A stretch of DNA of 64,000 nucleotides from Pseudomonas thermotolerans DSM 14292 (GCF_000364625.1 NZ_KB822608.1:1-64000), one strand, 5' to 3'. Positions 8,791-19,266 are shown, counted from the stretch's first letter. Translations and numbers: made by a program. Notes: generated from the letters alone by a model not told the origin.

Positions 8791-10815
8791 GTGAAGACCG
8801 TGTTGTATCCGGCCATTGCGCTGATGAACCGCCTCAGCTTCGGCATGAAGTTCAGCCTGATCAGCGTGCTGTTCTTCCTGCCGATGCTGGTCACCAACTT
8901 CTACCTCGTCCGTGATTCCTACGCCCAGTTCGTCGCCACCCGCGTGGAGCTGGAGAGCATCGGGCTGCTCGGCGACAGCCTGAAGCTGCGCCGCCAGCTG
9001 GAGGACCTCGGCGACCTGACGGAGATCAACGGACTGATCGGCCAGTCCGCCGAGGCGGCGCAGATCGAGCCGCGCATCAAGGCTCTGGAGGAGCAGACCC
9101 TCGCCCTGCTACGGGGCATGCAGCCGGTGGTCAGCGGCGCCGAGCAGGTGGCGGCCTTCACCGCCAAGCGCGACGAGCTGCTCGCCGAGCTCGAGGCCAT
9201 TCGCGCGGAAAGCTCGCTGCAGAGCAAGGTGGGCCGGCTGGAGAAGATCGCCGGCAATGCCCAGGTGTTCGTCCAATTGATCGTCGCCCAGGCCGGCTTC
9301 CCGCAGGACAGCGAGGCCGAGGTGCGCCAGCTGTCCGCCCTGGTAGGCGACATGACTGCCCGGGTCACCGCTGCCCTGAGCCTCGGTCGCTCCATTGGCA
9401 GCGGCGCGCTGGGGCAGGGGTTCCTCAATTCCTCATCCAGTAGCCGGCTGGACGACCTGCTGCTAGGCCTCGAGAAGCTCCACGGCGAGTACGGCCTCGG
9501 CCTGCAGAGCCTGCTCACCGGACGCGCCGCGGCAACCCTGAGGCCGATGGCGGAGGCCAGTCAGGCGTCGCTCCGGGACGGCGCGGCGCTGATCGAGGAG
9601 CAGGTGGTGGAGGCCGAGACCCTGGATACCCCCTGGGAGCGCTTCTTCGATCAGCTCAGCGCCCAGTTGGAGCGGACCTACCGGCTCAACGACGCGGTGC
9701 TCGCCGCTCTGGACGGCCAGCTGCAGGAACGCCTGGCGCAGAAGCGCCTGCAGATGATCCTGCTGGTCGCCGCGCTGGTGGTGGTGTTTCTGCTGATCGG
9801 CTACCTCTACGCGGCTTTCTATGTGTCCACCCGCACCTCCCTGAAGCACCTCGGCGGGGTCATGGAGCGGGTGGCCGCCGGCGACATGACCGTCCGCTTC
9901 CAGACCCGCAGCCGTGACGAACTGGGCGAGCTGGGCGCGGTGTTCAACGGCACGGTGGCGAGGATTCGCGAGCTGATCGAGCGGGTCGGGCGTACCGTGG
10001 GCGAGGTGGAGGGCCAGGCCAGCCGGGTCGAGACGGTGTCCGGGGAGAGCAACCAGGCGGTAGCGGGGCAGCGCGACCAGATCGAGCAGGTGGCCACGGC
10101 GATGAATGAGATGGCCGCCACCGCCCAGGAAGTGGCGCGTAGCGCCGCCGCCGCGGTGGATAGTGCGCAGAGCGTCAACCAGGAGACGGAGTCCGGCCGG
10201 GCCCTGCTGGAGGCCCAGGTGGCCAGCATCCGGCGGCTGGCCGGGGAGATCGAGCAGTCGGTGGCGGTGATCAACCAGTTGGCCGCCGACAGCGCGACGA
10301 TCAGTCAGGTGCTGGTGGTGATCAAGGGCATCGCTGAGCAGACCAACCTGCTGGCGCTGAACGCCGCCATCGAGGCGGCGCGCGCCGGCGAGGCGGGCCG
10401 CGGCTTCGCGGTGGTGGCCGATGAGGTGCGCAACCTGGCCCTGCGCACCCAGCAGTCCACCGAGGAGATCGAGAGCATGATCGACCGCCTGCAGAGCGGA
10501 GTGGGGGCCGCGGTGAAGGCCATGAACGTCAGTCACGCGATGGCCGACGGCACGGTCAACGAGTCGGCCAAGGTGCAGCAGGCGCTGGAGAACGTCCTGG
10601 GCGCGGTGAGCATGATCGTCGATCAGAACCGCCAGATCGCCGCCGCCGCCGAGCAGCAGACCGCGGTGGCCCACGATATCGACCAGAACATCGTGGCGAT
10701 CAACCGGGCCAGTGAGCGCACCGCCGAGGGCGCCAACCAGACCGAGCAGTCCAGCCGCGAACTGAGCCAACTGGTCGGCCAGCTCAAGGCCCTGATCGGC
10801 GCCTTCCGCGTCTAG
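8791..10815 (+). CDS. methyl-accepting chemotaxis protein
   Basis: Transmembrane chemoreceptor that signals to CheA/CheW. I place the start at the GTG at 8791 (674 residues) because AGGAG at 8779-8783 is spaced 7 bases from it; the longer in-frame ATG at 8707 has no ribosome site. Seen: first membrane segment at about residues 15-38; a long helical periplasmic sensor region of about 280 residues; second membrane segment near 320-345; a HAMP domain just after it; and the cytoplasmic signalling hairpin whose tip [29 protein letters not shown] is centred near residue 525 (the middle of a conserved stretch). No C-terminal CheR-binding pentapeptide is seen. Ligand is not predictable. In Pseudomonas an MCP gene occupies the same place beside ampE. 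Confidence 0.93.
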   Translation: MKTVLYPAIALMNRLSFGMKFSLISVLFFLPMLVTNFYLVRDSYAQFVATRVELESIGLLGDSLKLRRQLEDLGDLTEINGLIGQSAEAAQIEPRIKALEEQTLALLRGMQPVVSGAEQVAAFTAKRDELLAELEAIRAESSLQSKVGRLEKIAGNAQVFVQLIVAQAGFPQDSEAEVRQLSALVGDMTARVTAALSLGRSIGSGALGQGFLNSSSSSRLDDLLLGLEKLHGEYGLGLQSLLTGRAAATLRPMAEASQASLRDGAALIEEQVVEAETLDTPWERFFDQLSAQLERTYRLNDAVLAALDGQLQERLAQKRLQMILLVAALVVVFLLIGYLYAAFYVSTRTSLKHLGGVMERVAAGDMTVRFQTRSRDELGELGAVFNGTVARIRELIERVGRTVGEVEGQASRVETVSGESNQAVAGQRDQIEQVATAMNEMAATAQEVARSAAAAVDSAQSVNQETESGRALLEAQVASIRRLAGEIEQSVAVINQLAADSATISQVLVVIKGIAEQTNLLALNAAIEAARAGEAGRGFAVVADEVRNLALRTQQSTEEIESMIDRLQSGVGAAVKAMNVSHAMADGTVNESAKVQQALENVLGAVSMIVDQNRQIAAAAEQQTAVAHDIDQNIVAINRASERTAEGANQTEQSSRELSQLVGQLKALIGAFRV

Positions 10816-10829
10816 GACGGAGCCTCGGG

Positions 10830-10855
10830 AAAAGGCGGGCGGCGGCCCGCTTTTT
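10830..10855 (+). terminator. Rho-independent terminator after the chemoreceptor gene
   Basis: GCGGGC (10835-10840) pairs with GCCCGC (10845-10850) across a 4-base loop and is followed by TTTTTC; preceding A residues let it also serve the convergent tatD-type gene that ends at 10880. Confidence 0.8.
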
Positions 10856-10879
10856 CATTGCTCTGGCCGCGGACGAAGA

Positions 10880-11659
10880 TCAGGACCAGCCGAACAGCGC
10901 GCAGGCGTTGGCAGTGCTGGCCGCGGCCAGCTCCTCGGGGCTCACGCCGCGCAACTCGGCGAGCACGGCGCAGATCTCCGGCAGGTATTCGGGGCTGTTG
11001 CGCGCGCCGGGGTGCATGGCCGGGGCCATGTCCGGCGAGTCGGTTTCCAGCACCATGGCTTCGAGAGGCAGCTTGGCCACCACCTTGCGCAGGCGGTGGG
11101 CCTGCGGCCAGGTGGCGGCGCCGCCGAGGCCTAGACGAAAGCCCAGCCTGAGGTACTCGCGGGCCTCCTCGTAGCTGCCGGCGAAGGCGTGGACGATGCC
11201 GCCGCGCTTGACGCGGATGCGTTTGAGGGCGGCGATGGTCGGCGCATGGGCGCGGCGCACGTGGAGCAGGGCCGGCAGCTCGAACTCGGCGGCAAGGCGC
11301 AGTTGGGCCTCGAACAGGGCCTGCTGGGCGTCGCGGTCGAGGTCGGCGAGGTAGTAGTCGAGGCCGAATTCGCCGAGGGCGCAGAGCCTGGGATGGCCGG
11401 CCAGGCGTTCCAGCCAGGCGCGCAACTCGGCCAGGTGCTCGGGGCGGTGGCCATCCAGGTACACCGGGTGCAGACCGAAGGCGGCGTACAGGCCCTCTTC
11501 CCGCTCCACCAGATCCCAGAGGCGCTGCCAGTTGGCCTGGTAGACGCCCAGCACCACCAGACGCTCGACGCCCAGAGCGCGGGCGCGGGCCAGGAGTTCG
11601 GCGCGGTCGGCGTCGAAGTCTGGGAAATCCAGGTGGGTATGGGTATCGATCAGCTGCAT
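10880..11659 (-). CDS. TatD-family metal-dependent hydrolase
   Basis: Predicted cytosolic metal-dependent phosphoesterase/DNase of 259 residues in the TatD/YcfH/YjjV superfamily (TIM-barrel amidohydrolase-like). Seen: the first metal motif HTHLDFPDFD at residues 6-15, EFGLDYY near the middle, HVRRAHAPT and the late ETDSPDM motif, all carrying expected His, Glu and Asp ligands. Some members are 3'-5' DNases linked to oxidative DNA repair; the exact substrate here is unknown. It sits in tandem 79 bases beyond the prfC stop, with a GC-rich hairpin between, so it may have its own promoter inside that spacer. Confidence 0.92.
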   Translation of the reverse strand: MQLIDTHTHLDFPDFDADRAELLARARALGVERLVVLGVYQANWQRLWDLVEREEGLYAAFGLHPVYLDGHRPEHLAELRAWLERLAGHPRLCALGEFGLDYYLADLDRDAQQALFEAQLRLAAEFELPALLHVRRAHAPTIAALKRIRVKRGGIVHAFAGSYEEAREYLRLGFRLGLGGAATWPQAHRLRKVVAKLPLEAMVLETDSPDMAPAMHPGARNSPEYLPEICAVLAELRGVSPEELAAASTANACALFGWS

Positions 11660-11705
11660 GGCCTTGAGGATAGCGCCGGGGGGCTGACGAGGGCCAAGGG
11701 AAGAG

Positions 11706-11731
11706 CCGCCCCCGCGCGCGGACGGGGGCGG
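11706..11731 (-). terminator. terminator-like hairpin after prfC
   Basis: Nine-base perfect stem CCGCCCCCG (11706-11714) with CGGGGGCGG (11723-11731). Read on the minus strand it is followed by CTCTTCCC, which is only weakly pyrimidine-rich, so termination may be partial. Confidence 0.45.
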
Positions 11732-11738
11732 AGAGGGG

Positions 11739-13322
<1,584 letters not shown>

Positions 13323-13375
13323 GGTCTGTGCCTGCGGAAACGGTGGCGGGCGCGGCGCGCCCGGAAAAGCGCGGG

Positions 13376-13404
13376 ATTATAGCGGAAGCGGCCGGCCGCG
13401 GCAG
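13376..13404 (-). promoter_or_regulatory. candidate sigma-70 promoter of prfC
   Basis: On the minus strand CTGCCG (13399-13404) and a perfect TATAAT (13376-13381) are separated by 17 bases, placing a start site about 47 bases before the prfC ATG. The -35 is weak (3 of 6). Confidence 0.5.
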
Positions 13405-13435
13405 GCCGGGTGTCGCGGGTGCGAAAGCGGCGAAT

Positions 13436-13456
13436 GCCGGGGCAGCCCGCCCCGGC
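13436..13456 (-). terminator. terminator-like hairpin after the antiporter gene
   Basis: Eight-base stem GCCGGGGC (13436-13443) with GCCCCGGC (13449-13456) directly beyond the antiporter stop on the minus strand; no clear T-tract. Confidence 0.4.
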
Positions 13457-13460
13457 GCGC

Positions 13461-14726
13461 TCAGTGTTCTTCGGACTGCAGGCTGCGCGGCTGGCCGCGG
13501 TAGATCCAGCGCACCAGCGGGCCGATGCTCAGGCCCTGAACCAGGATCGACACCAGCACCACGATGTAGGTCAGGGCCAGCAGCAGGTCGCGCTCGGGCC
13601 CCAGCGGCAGGGACAGCGCCAGGGCCACCGAGACGCCGCCGCGCAGGCCGCCCCAGGCGAGGATGCGAATGGTGCCCAGCGGCGCCTGGTGGCCGAACTG
13701 GCGCAACAGCAGGATCGGCGGCGCCACCGTGGCCAGGCGCGAGACCAGCACGGCGGCGCCGAGCAGGCAGGCGGCGCCCGCGTGCAGCCAGCTGAACGGC
13801 AGGAGCAGCAGCTCCATGCCGATCAGGGCGAACAGCAGGGTGTTGAGGATCTCGTCGATCAGCTCCCAGAACTTGTCGATATAGCGGCGGGTCTCGTCGG
13901 ACATGATGTGCAGGCGCCCGTAGTTGCCGACGATCAGCCCGGCCACCACCATGGCGATCGGCCCGGAGACGTGCAGCGCGCGGGACAGCGCCGCGCCGCC
14001 GAACACCAGCGCGATGGTCAGCATCACCTCCACCTGGTACTGGTCGATGCCGCGCATCATCAGGATGGTCACCCCGCCGAGCAGCAGGCCGACCAGCATG
14101 CCGCCGACGGCCTCCTTGGCGAACATCCAGCCCACCTCGCCGAAGGTCGGCGTGGCACCACTGAGCAGGATGCTCAGCAGGATGCTGAACACCACCACGG
14201 CGGTGCCGTCGTTGAACAGCGACTCGCCGACGATGGTGGTGGACAGCGGCTTGGGCGCGCCGGCGGACTTGAGGATGCCCATCACCGCGATGGGGTCGGT
14301 GGGCGAGATCAGCGCGCCGAACAGCAGGCAGTAGAGCAGCGGCACCTGCCAGCCGAGCAGGTCGAAGATCAGCCAGGCCAGGCCGCCAATGATCACGGTG
14401 GCGAGCAGCACGCCGAAGGTGGCGAGCAGGCCGATCGGCCACTTGTAGCTGCGCAGGTCGTCGAGGTTGACGTGCAGCGCGCCGGCGAACAGCAGCGCCG
14501 GCAGGAACCAGGTCATCAGGATTTCGGAGAAGTCGATGTCGCGGATCAGCCGCTGCATCTCCAGCTCCAGCACCGGGAAGCCGGCCAGGCTGGCCAGCTG
14601 CAGCAGGGCCGAGAAGATCAGCGCGGTGGCCATCACGCCGATGGTCGGCGGCAGGCGGATGAACCGGTAGTTCACGTAGGTGAGCAGGGTGGTGAGGCTG
14701 ATGAAGGCGGCGACCAGATTGAGCAT
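13461..14726 (-). CDS. CPA1-family cation/proton antiporter (NhaP type)
   Basis: Inner-membrane sodium or potassium/proton exchanger of 421 residues. The start at 14726 (MLNLVAAF) is chosen because AGGAG lies about 9 bases upstream and the next ATG further up adds a proline/arginine-rich leader with no membrane character. Seen: about twelve hydrophobic segments; the conserved FGALISPTDPIAVMGIL segment and GESLFNDGTAVVVF, which carries the ND ion-binding pair characteristic of CPA1; and AWGGLRGGVSVALALSLP near the C-terminus. No large cytosolic C-terminal domain. Likely role: pH and Na+ homeostasis; the transported cation is not determined. Confidence 0.92.
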   Translation of the reverse strand: MLNLVAAFISLTTLLTYVNYRFIRLPPTIGVMATALIFSALLQLASLAGFPVLELEMQRLIRDIDFSEILMTWFLPALLFAGALHVNLDDLRSYKWPIGLLATFGVLLATVIIGGLAWLIFDLLGWQVPLLYCLLFGALISPTDPIAVMGILKSAGAPKPLSTTIVGESLFNDGTAVVVFSILLSILLSGATPTFGEVGWMFAKEAVGGMLVGLLLGGVTILMMRGIDQYQVEVMLTIALVFGGAALSRALHVSGPIAMVVAGLIVGNYGRLHIMSDETRRYIDKFWELIDEILNTLLFALIGMELLLLPFSWLHAGAACLLGAAVLVSRLATVAPPILLLRQFGHQAPLGTIRILAWGGLRGGVSVALALSLPLGPERDLLLALTYIVVLVSILVQGLSIGPLVRWIYRGQPRSLQSEEH

Positions 14727-14933
14727 CGACGACGGGCTCCTGATGGGCGATGGGCGGGCATGATGGCGTTCCGGTTGGGGCTGGACAAGTCCTTGGCGGA
14801 TCGGCGCCATGGCCCGGGCGTTCTTTCAGGTCGTGGAGGCGGATTCGTGCAGCATTTCTGACGTTGCGTTGCGGATCGAAAACGGCCGCGCGGCCAGGCG
14901 CCATGCGGGTTGTGCACGTTCGGCAATTTTGGG

Positions 14934-14962
14934 TTGATCTGGGCGGGGCATGGTCCTAAAGT
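14934..14962 (+). promoter_or_regulatory. candidate sigma-70 promoter of speC
   Basis: TTGATC (14934-14939), 17-base spacer, TAAAGT (14957-14962). Each hexamer matches consensus at 4 of 6 positions. Transcription from here would give a leader of about 205 bases. Confidence 0.5.
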
Positions 14963-15111
14963 GCGCGCCCGAACGTCCATGCTGGAAACGATCCATCCGG
15001 CTCAAGTACTGACGACGAGAGGTTGCCGGTCCCTGCCCGGTACCGGTGATGCTCGGCGACATGCCTTGGGAAGTAGGCGAACCAAAGTGGGGAAACTGAT
15101 CAGACGTTCGC

Positions 15112-15130
15112 GGTTCCAAGACCTGGAACC
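15112..15130 (+). repeat. leader hairpin upstream of speC
   Basis: GGTTCCA (15112-15118) is repeated inverted as TGGAACC (15124-15130) with a 5-base loop, 46 bases before the speC ATG. It could affect translation of the decarboxylase. Confidence 0.45.
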
Positions 15131-15176
15131 ACTCCACCATTCCGTAATTTCGTTCAGCCATCTGGAGTCCCTGCGC

Positions 15177-16340
15177 ATGTCGATCAAGGTCGAGGACTAT
15201 TTCGCACCCGCCACTTTCCAACGCATGAAGGCGTTCGCCGATCAGCATGAAACCCCCTTCGTGGTGATCGACCTGAAGACCATCGCCGACGCCTACGACC
15301 AGCTCGTCACCTGTTTCCCCTACGCCAAGACCTACTACGCGGTGAAGGCCAACCCGGCCGTGGAGATCATCGAGCTGCTGCGTGACAAGGGCTCCAGCTT
15401 CGACATCGCCTCCATCTACGAGCTGGACAAGGTGCTGAAGGCCGGGGTGAGCGCCGACCGTATCAGCTACGGCAACACCATCAAGAAGTCCCGCGACATC
15501 CGCTACTTCTACGATAAGGGCGTGCGCCTGTTCGCCACCGACTCCGAGGCCGACCTGCGCAACATCGCCAAGGCCGCGCCGGGCTCCAAGGTCTACGTGC
15601 GCATCCTCACCGAAGGCTCCGCCTCGGCGGACTGGCCGCTGTCGCGCAAGTTCGGCTGCAACCCGGACATGGCCCTGGACCTCCTGATCCTCGCCAAGCA
15701 GCTCGGCCTGGTGCCCTACGGTGTGTCCTTCCACGTCGGCAGCCAGCAGCGCGACATCGACGTCTGGGATGCGGCCATCGCCAAGGTCAAGGTGATCTTC
15801 GAGCGCCTCAGGAACGAGGACGGGATCACCCTGCAGATGATCAACATGGGCGGCGGCTTCCCGGCCAACTACATCCAGCGCACCAACGACCTGGAGACCT
15901 ACGCCGAGGAGATCACCCGCTTCCTCAGGGAAGACTTCGGCGAGGAGCTGCCGGAGATCATCCTCGAGCCGGGCCGCTCGCTGATCGCCAACGCCGGCAT
16001 CCTGGTCAGCGAGGTGGTGCTGGTCGCGCGCAAGTCGCGCACCGCCGTGGAGCGCTGGGTGTACACCGACGTCGGCAAGTTCTCTGGCCTGATCGAAACC
16101 ATGGACGAGGCCATCAAGTTCCCGATCTGGACCGAGAAGAAGGGCGAGATGGAGGAAGTGATCATCGCCGGGCCGACCTGCGACAGCGCCGACATCATGT
16201 ACGAGAACTACAAGTACGGCCTGCCGCTCAACCTGGCCAGCGGCGACCGCCTGTACTGGCTTTCCACCGGCGCCTACACCACCAGCTACAGCGCAGTGGA
16301 GTTCAACGGCTTCCCGCCTCTGAAGTCCTACTACATCTGA
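15177..16340 (+). CDS. speC: ornithine decarboxylase (eukaryote-like fold type III)
   Basis: PLP enzyme converting L-ornithine to putrescine and CO2, the entry to polyamines. The 387-residue size matches the short Pseudomonas SpeC rather than the roughly 720-residue enterobacterial form. Seen: PLP lysine K57 in YYAVKANP; HVGSQQ near residue 185; glycine-rich NMGGGFPANY phosphate loop near 222-231; EPGRSLIANAG near 263; and the catalytic C335 in GPTCDSAD, where the adjacent CDSAD is the substrate-carboxylate segment at the dimer interface. The start MSIKVEDYF is chosen since sequence upstream in frame is not conserved. A perfect hairpin follows the stop. Confidence 0.95.
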   Translation: MSIKVEDYFAPATFQRMKAFADQHETPFVVIDLKTIADAYDQLVTCFPYAKTYYAVKANPAVEIIELLRDKGSSFDIASIYELDKVLKAGVSADRISYGNTIKKSRDIRYFYDKGVRLFATDSEADLRNIAKAAPGSKVYVRILTEGSASADWPLSRKFGCNPDMALDLLILAKQLGLVPYGVSFHVGSQQRDIDVWDAAIAKVKVIFERLRNEDGITLQMINMGGGFPANYIQRTNDLETYAEEITRFLREDFGEELPEIILEPGRSLIANAGILVSEVVLVARKSRTAVERWVYTDVGKFSGLIETMDEAIKFPIWTEKKGEMEEVIIAGPTCDSADIMYENYKYGLPLNLASGDRLYWLSTGAYTTSYSAVEFNGFPPLKSYYI

Positions 16341-16358
16341 GGCTCCGCCTGGTACTTG

Positions 16359-16385
16359 CGAAGGCCCGCCACGTGCGGGCCTTCG
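16359..16385 (+). terminator. terminator-like hairpin after speC
   Basis: Perfect 11-base stem CGAAGGCCCGC (16359-16369) with GCGGGCCTTCG (16375-16385) and a 5-base loop. The trailing sequence is not U-rich, so it may work weakly or in both directions. Confidence 0.6.
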
Positions 16386-16449
16386 TACGTCTATGGGGCG
16401 CGTCGAAAGGCACGGGATTGCTCTGGATCAAGCGCAGCGGAGTGCGTCG

Positions 16450-16486
16450 CTGTCATAGTTGCGCAGCAAGATTTAGAATCATTCGC
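16450..16486 (+). promoter_or_regulatory. candidate Fur-controlled promoter of piuC
   Basis: A -10 TAGAAT (16474-16479, 5 of 6) lies 18 bases after CTGTCA (16450-16455, 4 of 6). The 19-base window 16468-16486 matches the Fur-box consensus at about 12 positions, including the AATCATT core, and covers the -10. Repression by Fur under iron sufficiency is the natural inference for piuC. Confidence 0.6.
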
Positions 16487-16523
16487 GACTTTGCCGCGAG
16501 CCCTGCCAGGAGACCCACGACAC

Positions 16524-17204
16524 ATGATGCTGACCATCCCCGACGTGCTGACGGCCGACGAACTGCGGCAATGCCGGGCGGCGCTGGAGGAGGCGAACTG
16601 GCAGGACGGCCGGCTCACCGCCGGACACCTGGCGATCAACGCCAAGAGCAACCAGCAGCTGGCCCACGACGATCCGCTGGCCCGCCAGCTCGGCGACTTC
16701 ATCCTCGACCGCCTGGTGCAGATCCCGCGCTTCATCGCCGCGGCCCTACCGCTCAAGGTGCTGCCGCCGCGTTTCAACCGCTACGCCAGGGGCGGCACTT
16801 ACGGCAACCACATCGACAACGCCATCTTCAGCATTTCCGGCACCCCGCACCGGGTGCGCGGCGACCTGTCCGCCACCCTGTTCTTCAGCGACCCTGAGGA
16901 ATACGACGGCGGCGAACTGGTGGTCGAGGACACCTACGGCAGCCACCGCGTCAAGCTGCCGGCCGGGCACATGGTGCTCTATACCGGTGGCAGCCTGCAC
17001 CGCGTCGAGCCGGTGACCCGCGGTGCGCGGCTGGCGGCCTTCTTCTGGATCCAGAGTCTGGTACGCGAGGATCACCAGCGCACCCTGCTGCTGGAGCTGG
17101 ACGACGCCATCCAGGGGCTGACCCGCCAGGTGCCGGAAAGCCCAGAGCTGATCCGCCTGACCGGTGTCTACCACAACCTGCTGCGCCAATGGTCGCAGAC
17201 CTGA
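16524..17204 (+). CDS. piuC: Fe(II)/2-oxoglutarate-dependent PKHD-type hydroxylase PiuC
   Basis: A 226-residue oxygenase of the PKHD/YbiX family, induced by iron starvation and located with siderophore receptor genes in Pseudomonas; the natural substrate is unknown. Seen: iron ligands H96 and D98 in GNHIDNAIF, distal ligand H159 in [10 protein letters not shown], and R169 which fits the 2-oxoglutarate carboxylate-binding position; the central strand [20 protein letters not shown] is typical. The start ATG at 16524 follows AGGAG (16508-16512) by 11 bases; a second ATG at 16527 would remove one Met only. It is transcribed toward the FMN dehydrogenase gene 8 bases away, so the two probably share the iron-regulated transcript. 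Confidence 0.95.
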   Translation: MMLTIPDVLTADELRQCRAALEEANWQDGRLTAGHLAINAKSNQQLAHDDPLARQLGDFILDRLVQIPRFIAAALPLKVLPPRFNRYARGGTYGNHIDNAIFSISGTPHRVRGDLSATLFFSDPEEYDGGELVVEDTYGSHRVKLPAGHMVLYTGGSLHRVEPVTRGARLAAFFWIQSLVREDHQRTLLLELDDAIQGLTRQVPESPELIRLTGVYHNLLRQWSQT

Positions 17205-17211
17205 GCTTGCC

Positions 17212-18309
17212 ATGAACCAGCTGCTGCCCAAGCTGCAACGGATTCCGCCGGAAATCGCCGCGGTCGTCGACTACGAGCCCTTCGCCCGCGAGCGCATGAG
17301 CGCCCAGGCCTGGGCCTACATCGCCGGCGGCGCGGCGGACGAACTCACCCTGCGCGACAACTGCGCCGCCTTCCAGCGCCTGCGCCTGCGCAGCCGGGTG
17401 CTGCGCGACCTGCGCGGCGGGCATACCCGTCTCGAGCTGTTCGGCCGCACCTTCGATCACCCGATCCTTCTCGCCCCGGTGGCCTACCAGAAGCTCGCCC
17501 ATCCCGACGGCGAGCTGGCCAGCGCCCTGGCCGCCGGGACCCTGGGGGGCGGCATGGTGGTCAGCACCCAGGCCAGCATCGGCCTGGAGGAGATCGCCGC
17601 CCAGGCCCGGGGGCCGCTGTGGTTCCAGCTGTACGTCCAGCACGACCGCGAATTCACCGCCGAGCTGGTGCGCCGTGCCGAGGCGGCCGGCTACCAGGCC
17701 CTGGTGCTTACCGTGGATGCGCCGGTCAACGGCGTGCGCAACCGCGAGCAGCGTGCCGGCTTCGCCCTGCCGGAGGACGTGGAAGCGGTCAACCTGCGCG
17801 GTCTGCGCCCCCTCGAAGGCCCGGCGGACGGGCGCATCCTGCTCGGCACGCCGCTCCTGGAGACGGCGCCGACCTGGGAGGACCTGGCCTGGCTGCGTTC
17901 GCTGACCCGCCTGCCGCTGCTGGTCAAGGGCGTGCTGGACGCCGAGGACGCCCGGCAGGCGCTGGCCGCTGGGGTGGACGGCATCATCGTCTCCAACCAC
18001 GGCGGTCGCACCCTGGATGGCCTACCGGCGACCATCGAGGTGCTGGAGGCGGTCGCCCAGGCGGTGCAGGGCCGCGTGCCGCTGCTCATGGACGGCGGCA
18101 TCCGCCGCGGCAGCGACGTGTTCAAGGCTCTGGCGCTGGGCGCCGATGCGGTGCTGGTGGGGCGCCCCTACGTGTTCGGCCTGGCCACCGCCGGAGCGCT
18201 GGGTGTGGCCCACGTGCTGCAGCTGCTGCGCGCCGAGCTGGAAGTGAGCATGGCGCTGACCGGTTGCCGAACCCTCGCCGATATCCAGCCTGAGCTGATC
18301 CTGCGCTGA
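17212..18309 (+). CDS. FMN-dependent alpha-hydroxy-acid dehydrogenase/oxidase
   Basis: Flavoenzyme of the lactate/glycolate oxidase family, 365 residues, oxidising a 2-hydroxyacid to the 2-oxoacid. Seen: FMN barrel with ARERMSAQAWAYIAGGAADE near the N-terminus; PILLAPVAYQKLAHPDGE; VDAPVNGVRNREQRAGF; K239 in LLVKGVL; catalytic base H263 in SNHGGRTLDG with the following Arg; and the phosphate-binding MDGGIRRGSDVFKALALGADAVLVGRP. No membrane or signal segment is visible, so it resembles soluble oxidases more than membrane-linked L-lactate dehydrogenase LldD. Substrate unknown. It lies between piuC and the Sel1 gene, and its stop is only 44 bases from the convergent Sel1 gene; why it is in this iron-related place is unclear. 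Confidence 0.9.
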   Translation: MNQLLPKLQRIPPEIAAVVDYEPFARERMSAQAWAYIAGGAADELTLRDNCAAFQRLRLRSRVLRDLRGGHTRLELFGRTFDHPILLAPVAYQKLAHPDGELASALAAGTLGGGMVVSTQASIGLEEIAAQARGPLWFQLYVQHDREFTAELVRRAEAAGYQALVLTVDAPVNGVRNREQRAGFALPEDVEAVNLRGLRPLEGPADGRILLGTPLLETAPTWEDLAWLRSLTRLPLLVKGVLDAEDARQALAAGVDGIIVSNHGGRTLDGLPATIEVLEAVAQAVQGRVPLLMDGGIRRGSDVFKALALGADAVLVGRPYVFGLATAGALGVAHVLQLLRAELEVSMALTGCRTLADIQPELILR

Positions 18310-18352
18310 TCTTCGGCGATCTGTCGAGCTTCCCGCCGTCCGTAGCGGGGAG

Positions 18353-19111
18353 TCAGCTTCTTCCGTCTTCCAGCAGGGCCTGATAGCGCGCCTGGTCGTC
18401 CCCGTCGCCCAGCTCAGCCGCGCGCCGGTGGTAGGCGAGGGCCAGGTCGCGCAGCGCATCGGCCTGCGGCAGCGCCAGCAGGCGGCCCCGGCTGGCGCGC
18501 AGAAAGTTCAGGTTGCCGCCCTCCAGGGCCCGTTCGAGCCAGCCGCGGGCCATGTCGAGCCGGCCCTGTTCCAGCAGGCGCAGGGCGTAGCTGAACTGCC
18601 CGCGAAAATCCCCGCCCTCGGCCGAGCGCCGGAACCACTCCAGGGCTTCCTGCGGCTCGGGCTCGCCCAGCACACCCTCGTGCAGGTAGCGGCCGACTAG
18701 GTTCATGGACTTCGCATGACCCATCTCCGCCGCGCGCCGGTAGAGGGCGTATGCCTGCGCGTAGTCCTGGGCCACGCCGCGCCCGGTGGCGAGTAGGTTG
18801 GCCAGGTTGTACAGCCCCCAGTCCAGTCCCTGATCCGCCGCCAGCCGGTAGCAGCGGGCCGCCGCCGGCAGGTCCACCGGACAGCCCCAGCCGTGTTCGT
18901 GGCAGCGACCGAGCATGTTCCGCGCCATGGCATGGCCCTGACGAGCGGCGATACCGAACCAGGTGAAGGCCAGTGCCTCGTCTCGGGTGATGCCCCGGCC
19001 GTCGAGGAGGATCTGGCCGAGCAGCGCCTGGGCCTCCACGTCGCCCTGTTCGGCGGCGCTCAGGATGGCCTGGGCGAGGGCGTGCTCCTCCGCGTTGTCG
19101 CAGGCGCTCAT
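18353..19111 (-). CDS. Sel1-like (TPR-like) repeat protein
   Basis: A 252-residue alpha-solenoid protein made of about five Sel1 repeats from roughly residue 25 onward, such as EAQALLGQILLDGRGI, HAMARNMLGRCHEHGWG, GLYNLANLLATGRGVAQDYAQA and KSMNLVGRYLHEGVLG, ending in the conserved ALAYHRRAAELGDGDD block. Such proteins act as adaptors; its partner is unknown. No signal peptide or lipobox is seen. Start ATG at 19111 has GGGGAGGT about 8 bases upstream, so the in-frame GTG at 19117 is not needed. It is divergent from piuA and shares the 188-base region containing the Fur box; a homologous gene sits with piuA/piuC in other Pseudomonas. A truncated paralogue is found at 21573. Confidence 0.9.
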   Translation of the reverse strand: MSACDNAEEHALAQAILSAAEQGDVEAQALLGQILLDGRGITRDEALAFTWFGIAARQGHAMARNMLGRCHEHGWGCPVDLPAAARCYRLAADQGLDWGLYNLANLLATGRGVAQDYAQAYALYRRAAEMGHAKSMNLVGRYLHEGVLGEPEPQEALEWFRRSAEGGDFRGQFSYALRLLEQGRLDMARGWLERALEGGNLNFLRASRGRLLALPQADALRDLALAYHRRAAELGDGDDQARYQALLEDGRS

Positions 19112-19236
19112 GGGCACACCTCCCCGGCGGCGGTGGAATGGCGGCTGATGGGCGAGGAAACGACTGGCTGATCGGGCATGGGTTCTCGTCGAAAACGGGT
19201 TTGCTTACGGTTTTTTACAGGCGTAAAGATTTTTTA

Positions 19237-19266
19237 TTGAAATTGATAATGAAATGCAAATAGGAT
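19237..19266 (+). promoter_or_regulatory. Fur box and promoter of piuA
   Basis: TTGAAA (19237-19242, 5 of 6) and TAGGAT (19261-19266, 4 of 6) are 18 bases apart. The spacer contains the hexamer array GAAATT-GATAAT-GAAATG; window 19239-19257 agrees with the 19-base Fur consensus at about 12 positions. The site lies 34 bases before the piuA ATG and could also influence the divergent Sel1 gene. Confidence 0.65.

Larger units (their letters stand above)
14727..15176. other. 450-base divergent intergenic region before speC
   Basis: No protein-coding gene is convincing here. It contains a plausible promoter for speC at 14934-14962, then a leader of about 205 bases with GC-rich inverted repeats, one of which (15112-15130) is clear. 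The first 100 bases would serve as antiporter upstream region. Confidence 0.55.
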
